A DNA stretch of 64,000 bases from Selaginella tamariscina. Its lineage: Eukaryota; Streptophyta; Lycopodiopsida; Selaginellales; Selaginellaceae. The position numbers and the translations under genes were made by a program. Positions within the stretch are counted from its first letter, which is position 1, and the number at the start of each line of letters is the position of its first letter. The stretch lies in assembly GCA_003024785.1 (NCBI GenBank), contig PUQB01000457.1, positions 1-64,000 of the forward strand, written 5' to 3'. Shown here piece by piece: positions 58,287-64,000 of this stretch. The notes under the pieces were generated by a model, which was not told the DNA's origin, made no database searches, and worked only from the letters and a program-made list of their open reading frames with translations.

Positions 58287-58622
58287 TTAAGTACATGCTA
58301 TAATTAGTCGACGATGCACACATCTATCAACTTGGGGCGCCTTTTGCCTTTTGCATATGTGGCGCGCCTTTTTGCCTTTTGCATATGTCGCTTTATATAT
58401 CAACTTGCGGCGCCTTTTGCCTTTTGCATATGTCGCTTTATGTGTCAGTTGTGCAATATCAAAAGGACACTCAGGATGGCTGGCTAAAAATCGTGTTGCA
58501 ATATCTGTAGCTCGTTTAGCATGCAACAATGCTTGGGATGCTTTGCAAAAAGCAATGAGCTTGTTTGAGTCACTAGGTGAAAGTTGTTTTGCAATATCCA
58601 ACACTAAACAAACTTGAACCAA
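58287..58622 (-). other. Open frame with short tandem repeat, unrecognised
   Basis: A 111-codon frame (SPSDSNKLIAFCKASQALLH). Its C-terminal part is built from two to three copies of a 45-60 bp unit containing CCTTTTGCATATGT at 58340-58440 (peptide KATYAKGK). It may be the N-terminal leader of the Helitron gene or chance. Confidence 0.3.
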
Positions 58623-59900
58623 TTATCAAGATTAAACTTAAGCTAGTTAAGTTAAACTTAAACTAAAGCTTAATACAAGCCTAAATTGGTTAAAGAAAAC
58701 TTAATCTAAACTTAAATTAAAATGCTGAAAGTAAAGTTAATTTGAAGTTTAAACTAAACTTAAGCTAATGGATAAGTAAACCTAATTTAAAGTTTAAATT
58801 AGACTTTAAAGTTAAATTTAAATTAAACTTTAGGGCAAGACTAAACTTAACATTTATAATTTAGATATCAAATCATAGACTGAGAAGCTATTAGTTCCTA
58901 AGCTCACAAACTAGGCTTAAACTAAAATGATAAATTGCTTGATTTAAATTTAAAATGGCTAAAATAGCTTAATTTAAAGTTTAAATAAGAATTTAAAGCT
59001 GAATCAAGTATTTATATATCAAATCATAGCATCTCATTCTCAATTAGTTTTATAAATTGGTTAAAGCAAACTTAAACTAAACCTAAGATGATTAAAGTAA
59101 ACTTAATTTAAAGTTTAACTAAACTTGGACCAAGTTTAAACTAAACTTAGCTTAGTGCAAGCTTAAGTTGGTTAAAGTAAATTTAATCTAGATTTAATTT
59201 GTTAAAATAACCTAAATGTGAAGTTTAAATTAGATCTAAAATTTAGTTTAAATTAAATTTAAGCTAGTTAAGTTATTAAACTTAAACTAAAGCTTAATGA
59301 AAGCTTGAACTGGTTAAAGTAGACTTAATTTAAATTTAAATCAAAAGCCTAAAGTAAAGTTAATTTGAAGTTTAAACTAGACCTTAAACATGAACTAATT
59401 AAGTTTAAATTAAACTTAAGTTAATTAAATTAAATTTAAATTAAAGATTTAATGCAAGTTTGAATTGGTTAAAGCAAACTTGATTTAAACTTAAATTGGT
59501 TAAGTAAGCTTAATTTAAAGTTTAAGGTTAAAAAAACTTTAAACAACACTTATAATTTAGGTATTAAAACATAAACCAAGACATTCTCAAAAAGTACTAG
59601 TTTCCTAAACTTATAAATTTGTTAAAACAACTTAATCTAAAACAACTCAACTCAATCCCAAGAGCGAACCCTCTTTTTTACTAGTAAATAATCTTTCTAA
59701 TAGCTAGCTAAGGCTTAATGTAACCTTAAAAATAAACTTAATCATTATTAAAATATACTTAGTTTAACCTTGAACTTAAACATTCAACATATTTAAGCAA
59801 TCTCAAAGATTTTACCCATCTTCAAAGCAATCCTCTTGGATTTTCTCATAAGCAACAATCATATCATGATAGTTGAATGTCCAATCTTGAGATGTGTGCA
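58623..59900. repeat. Quasi-repetitive AT-rich DNA of AAACTTAA/TTAAGTTT words
   Basis: No gene. From 58640 to about 59600 almost every stretch is a variant of AAACTTAAACTAAACTTAAG or TTTAAATT, without a fixed period. After that, ordinary AT-rich sequence runs to 59900. Confidence 0.7.
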
Positions 59901-60500
59901 ATATTGTCTTGCCTTTCTCACAATTGAAAGCTGTCAAGCCACGACCTAAGAGCATAGTTACGAACACGACCGGGATCCTGGCCGTGTTCACTGTGTTTCA
60001 CGAACACGGCCATTGGTCGTGTTCCCATGGCCGTGTTCGTGAATAATGTCTCATGTTACGAACACGGGCCGTGATCCCGACGACCACGGCCGGGATCACG
60101 GCCTGTGTTCGTAACACAAGACATTATTTAGAATATTCTTGTTGAATATACTCACAGAATATTCTTTTAGGGCACACGTTGTCACACAGCAATCCAAGGC
60201 GATGCAGCAATCCAAGCACAACAAACATGGCACAACAATCCAGCATAATACCATATTCAGTCAGGGTATACGAATTCAGATTCATATGCATATTCAGTCA
60301 CGGGTATACGAATTCGGATTCATATGCATGTTCTAATAATGTATGGTTTTATGTGACAATTGAATGGAGCAGTAGACTAAGTTGCAATGAGAGAGTACTA
60401 TTAAAACATCACCTAATTTCTTTTTCTTTTCTTTTAGTTTATGTTTATGAAACTTGCTGCTTAACATAAATATCAAACCTTAAAACAGGGTTTTTAATTA

Positions 60501-60502
60501 AA

Positions 60503-60530
<28 letters not shown>
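60501..60530 (+). repeat. (AC)n microsatellite followed by (AT)n
   Basis: AC run then ATATATAT, inside the hAT-like element. Confidence 0.95.
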
Positions 60531-60540
<10 letters not shown>

Positions 60541-60551
60541 TAGAACATAAT

Positions 60552-61116
60552 TGTCACAACCCGATACAGGATACAGGATACAGGATTTCGGATACAGGAT
60601 ACAAGATGCAGGATTTCGGATACAGGATAGGGTTACAGGATATGCCTGCAGGATATTCCTACAGGATATACCTATAGGATATTCCTATAGGATATGCTTA
60701 TAGGATATGCTACAGGATATGCCTAGAGGATAAGGGATACTATTCTTAGCTCATGACTAGATTAGACTCATGACTAGATTAGCTTGGAGTTGTGAGCATA
60801 AAAGCTCCGACCTAATTGTTGTACAATCAGTTACTATCAACACCAGTCATTCTACGATCATTCTTGTTCTTGTCTTGTTCTTGTTTGTCTTGCTCCTTTG
60901 CCTCATGTTCCTATCTCGCTCCTAGATCCAGTCATGTTCCTGTCCTACTCCTGGATCCTGTCCTGCGCATTCCTGTCCTACTCTTGGATCCTGTCCTGCG
61001 TCTTCTCTTGCTCCTGAGTTCCTAGTTCCTGTCTTGTTTCCTATCTTGCTCCTGAGTCAAGCCTTCCTACTCTTGGAATCCTGCTCACTTCCTGTTTCCT
61101 GGATCGTGGCTTGACA
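60552..61116 (+). mobile_element. Solo LTR of chromovirus family B
   Basis: 565 bp, TGTCACAACCCGATAC to GTGGCTTGACA, with exact target duplication ATAAT (60547-60551 and 61117-61121). CATAAAAG near 60797 and CAGTTACTATCAA near 60830 keep the promoter layout. The U3 side has ACAGGATATGCC-type arrays. Confidence 0.92.
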
Positions 61117-61260
61117 ATAATATTGAAACTAGACATAATTTAGTTATTTGAGTAGTTTATAAGTGTGAAGTAGTTTATGTGCAAATAAAAATACTAAGAA
61201 TAATATTAAAAAATAGCATATTCTTAGAATAATATAATTTAAAAATAGCATATTCCTAGA

Positions 61261-61640
61261 ATATTTATTAGAATATTCGTGAGCCAACGTGAGCCGTGAT
61301 CGTGTTTCGTGGTCGGGTTTCTGAAATTTGAAGCTCGTGTTCGTGTTCGTAACTATGCCTAAGAGCAAGATAACAACAAGAAGGCTTGACTCAAGAACAA
61401 GGCAAGAGCAAAGAACAAGACAAGAATGATCGTAAAATATTTATTACAATATTCGTGAGCCAACGTGAGCCGTGATCGTGTTTCGTGGTCGGGTTTCTGA
61501 AATTTGAAGCTCGTGTTCGTGTGCCGTGTTCGTGTTCGTGTTCGTAACTATGCCTAGAGCAAGATAACAACAAGAAGGCTTGACTCAAGAACAAGGCAAG
61601 AGCAAGAACAAACAAGAACAAGGAACAAGACAAGAATGAT
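61261..61640 (+). repeat. Tandem duplication across the hAT/LTR junction
   Basis: 61261-61437 and 61438-61640 are direct copies (ATATTTATTA...GATCGTAAAAT), each including the hAT 3' end and adjoining LTR. The second is longer through extra GTGTTCGT units. Confidence 0.85.
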
Positions 61641-61931
61641 CGTAAAATGTTGATAGTAACTGATTGTACAACAATTAGGTCGGAGCTTTTATACTCACAA
61701 CTCCAAGCTAATCTGGTCATGAGTCTAATATGGTCATGAGCTAAAAATAGTGACCCTTTATCCTTTAGGCATATCCTATAGGAATATCCTGTAGGAATAT
61801 CCTACAGGCATATCCTGTAGTATATCCTATAGGCATATCCTGTAGGAATATCCTGTAGTATATCTAGGCATATCCTGTAAGTATATCTATAGGCATATCC
61901 TGTAACTCGTATCCTGTATCCGGTCGTGACA

Positions 61932-63300
61932 GCACCTCCTCCCTAAGGACGAGTTCCACGAGTCTTGGGACCTGGTTTAGCAGGATAACGCCGATGGAAA
62001 GCAGCAACTTTGGAAGAAGCATGGAGTAAGTTGGATGCAGGTTCCCAAGTGCGATCGGTAGGCAAATAACCTTTCCAATCCACCAAGTATTGAAGTTGGC
62101 AGCGATGAAGACGAGAATCAAGGATGGCTGCAACTTCATACTCAGGTTCACCGTCAATGACCACAGGAGGGGGAGGAGAAGAAGCACGACCAAGAAGAGA
62201 AGAAGGATGATACGGCTCCAACAAAGAAGTGTGAAACACAGGATGAAGTTTCACCGTAGATGGTAACTCGAGTCGGAAAGCTACAGGATTGACCTCAGCC
62301 GCAATCCTGTAAGGGCCCAATCGTTGAAAATCCAACTTAGAAGAAGGCCTGTTGGTGCGAATATGCCGACGAAGAAGCCACACGAGATCACCAATCTTGT
62401 ATGTAGGTGCCGGTTGACGATGAGCATCAGCATAATGCTTGTACCGTTCCTGTGCCTGCTGAAGATGAACCCGGAGATCCTCATGTACCTGACGAAGATG
62501 CTGGAGACGATCCTGTACTGCAGGAGCAGAAGAAGGAGAAGCAGGAGGAGCAAAGTCAAAACGTGGATGGTAGCCTGTAAGAGCAAAGAAAGGTGTCTGG
62601 CCTGTAGATGCGTGAACGGAGTTGTTGTAGGCAAACTCCGCCATTGGAAGAAGGTCCAACCAGTTGTCCTGTTGGTAACTGATGAAGCAGCGAAGATATT
62701 GCTCCAAGGTCTGAATCGTGTGTTCTGACTGCCCATCAGTTTGTGGATGGTATCCTGAAGAAAGGTCCGCTTTAACCTGTAGACTCCGGAGAAGTTCTCG
62801 CCAAAACTTGGACATGAATTGTGGCCTCGATCAGAAACAATGCTCTCAGGAAGACCATGATGTCGGAATACTTCGCGGATCACCAACTCAGCAGTTGTCT
62901 GGCCTGTAGCAGTCTTGTGACATGGTAGGAAATGAGCTTGTTTGGTGAAACGGTCAACCACGAAGAACTGCATCAAATCCACGAGAAGGAGGAAGATCTG
63001 TGAGGAAATCCATAGAAATGGATCTCCAAGGAGCAGAAGGAACAGGAAGAGGACGAAGAAGACCAGAGGGGCGTGACGAGGCATCTTCGACCTATTGCAG
63101 GTGTCACAACTCCGTACAAACTTGTCCACAAAACCTCGCAACCCAGGCCACCAATAGTTGCGAGTCACCAACTCAACTGTCTTGGCCACACCAAAATGTC
63201 CTGTAGCCGGGGTATCATGACAATCCTGTACCAACACCAACAGGAAATACAGGAGACCTTCCCGATACAGGAGTCCGTCCTATATGGTAAACAACTTGTA
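61932..63300 (-). CDS. Chromovirus B2 integrase and chromodomain
   Basis: The polypurine complement is at 61932-61946. The frame 62815-61943 is open for 290 codons: [20 protein letters not shown] (catalytic Glu region), [20 protein letters not shown], the [13 protein letters not shown] domain, and a chromodomain ([35 protein letters not shown]). Upstream, the zinc-finger and [14 protein letters not shown] (first Asp) and VSDRG (second Asp) segments are in another frame with a break near 62830. Chromodomains guide integration to marked chromatin in this lineage. It is the best-preserved family B pol segment here. Confidence 0.85.
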
Positions 63301-64000
63301 GTCTGTACGGGAACTGGAGGAAGAGGAACTTGCGATGTCAGGACTAATGTGTGAAAACACATTCCTTGCCAAGTCGTCTGTAGCCAACTGCAAACGGATG
63401 TCCTGTAGGAGTGTGGAATCTGCTGGAGCCTGATGAACTTGTAGTGCTGCAAGCCGAAGTCGATCAGGACCCAACAACACTTGCTTTTGACAGTCATATG
63501 CAGGATCGCCGGGGTCGGTGCAAGGTAAGAGCGCCTAGACAATGCATCCGCCTTGCCATTTCGAAAACCAGGCCTGTAGATGATGACGAAATCAAAACGT
63601 GATAGGAACTCCGCCCACCTAGCCTGTCGCCGACTGAGAACTCGAGCCGTTTGAAAATACTCCAGGTTCTTGTGATCCGTAAGAACTTGTACAGGATGCG
63701 CAGCACCTTCCAGGAAATGCCGCCACTCCTCGAACGAATCCACAATGGCCTTGAGTTCCTTGTCATGAATCTCGTAATTGATCTCCGCCGAAAGGAACTT
63801 ACGAGAGTGAAAAGCTACAGGATGAAGCAACTTATCTTCTCCAACTTGTGATAGAACAGATCCTACTGCAAAATCCGAGGCATCTGCTTCAACGAAGAAG
63901 GGACGAGAAGGATCAGGATGTGCTAAAATCGGAGCTGTCGTGAAGATGTTCTTGAGTGTTGTGAATGCATGTTCTGCCTTGTCGGACCAAGAGAACACTC
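63301..64000 (-). CDS. Chromovirus B2 RNase H, cut by window end
   Basis: SWSDKAEHAFTTLKNIFTTA near 63990, FFVEADASDFAVGSVLSQVG near 63900-63840, [20 protein letters not shown] near 63760-63710, and [20 protein letters not shown] near 63590-63530. Open for about 150 codons, then breaks near 63510. RT continues outside the window. Confidence 0.85.

Larger units (their letters stand above)
59953..61357. mobile_element. Non-autonomous hAT-like element
   Basis: Terminal inverted repeats CATAGTTACGAACACGA at the left and its complement (CGTAACTATG) at the right, with an exact 8-bp target duplication CCTAAGAG (59945-59952 and 61358-61365). 8-bp duplications and CA-starting ends are typical of hAT. 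Subterminal CGAACACGGCC repeats occur at 59960-60110. No transposase frame. A solo B LTR at 60552-61116 is nested inside. Confidence 0.85.
59932..61931 (-). mobile_element. 3' LTR of chromovirus B2, interrupted
   Basis: Starts TGTCAAGCCACGACC at 59932 and ends GTATCCGGTCGTGACA at 61931. Only about 420 bp of this is LTR. The rest is a hAT-like insertion (59953-61357) and a tandem duplication of the junction (61261-61640). The other LTR is beyond the window. Confidence 0.85.

Noticed and set aside
1-64000. CRISPR array, rRNA or tRNA genes
   Set aside because: No spaced direct-repeat array, and no rRNA or tRNA cloverleaf sequence was recognised by eye; the compound microsatellites and LTR arrays are not CRISPR-like.

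Overview
This is nuclear DNA of a green plant, most likely a non-seed one. The plant signals are a spliced PLATZ-family zinc-binding gene, exons of a SNF2/PICH-like ATPase, an Shg1-like COMPASS gene, short GT-AG introns (several of 50-63 bp), an interstitial run of the plant telomere unit TTTAGGG, and many Ty3/gypsy elements including chromodomain-bearing ones. The species cannot be fixed from sequence alone.

Layout. 1-4.6 kb (+): two adjacent genes with short introns, one a large ParB-like plus DNA-methylase-like protein and one an FCP1/HAD-like protein. 4.6-16.9 kb: retroelement wreckage, comprising a 1.8 kb repeat (family A), a rearranged mosaic of chromovirus family B (6.7-14.1 kb) bounded by a 226-230 bp direct repeat, and a minus-strand gypsy remnant (G). 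17.4-18.9 kb: a deleted gypsy copy (H2) with telomere repeats at an internal breakpoint. 19.3-30.3 kb: an inverted duplication of a PLATZ gene. The left copy (minus strand) is a pseudogene; the right copy (plus strand) has a complete 212-codon model. An AT-rich centre and gypsy element H (23.6-28.2 kb) lie between them. 32-37 kb (-): PICH-like helicase exons and an unrecognised gene. 38.2-39.6 kb (+): Shg1-like gene. 39.9-40.3 kb (-): 3' end of an Arg/Glu/Asp-rich protein. 40.4-58.3 kb: a minus-strand Helitron Rep/helicase gene split by nested insertions (family A repeat, then chromovirus B1, then gypsy element C). 58.3-59.9 kb: low-complexity DNA. 59.9-64 kb: a second chromovirus (B2) whose LTR carries a hAT-like element, which carries a solo B LTR.

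Target-site duplications date the nesting: B1 (GATGG), C (GTGTT), the hAT-like element (CCTAAGAG) and the solo LTR (ATAAT) are all exact; H has a 4 bp GTAT.

The strongest new-looking signal is in family B. The sequence 2 nt after its LTR is a 13-nt exact complement of a sequence in the LTR about 30 bp below a TATA-like box. The one variable pair changes on both sides between copies (C:G or T:A). This is what Tf1/sushi-type self-priming would require.

Single-base frameshifts recur in otherwise well-conserved host exons, often at short homopolymers, so part of the apparent decay may be uncorrected long-read error.
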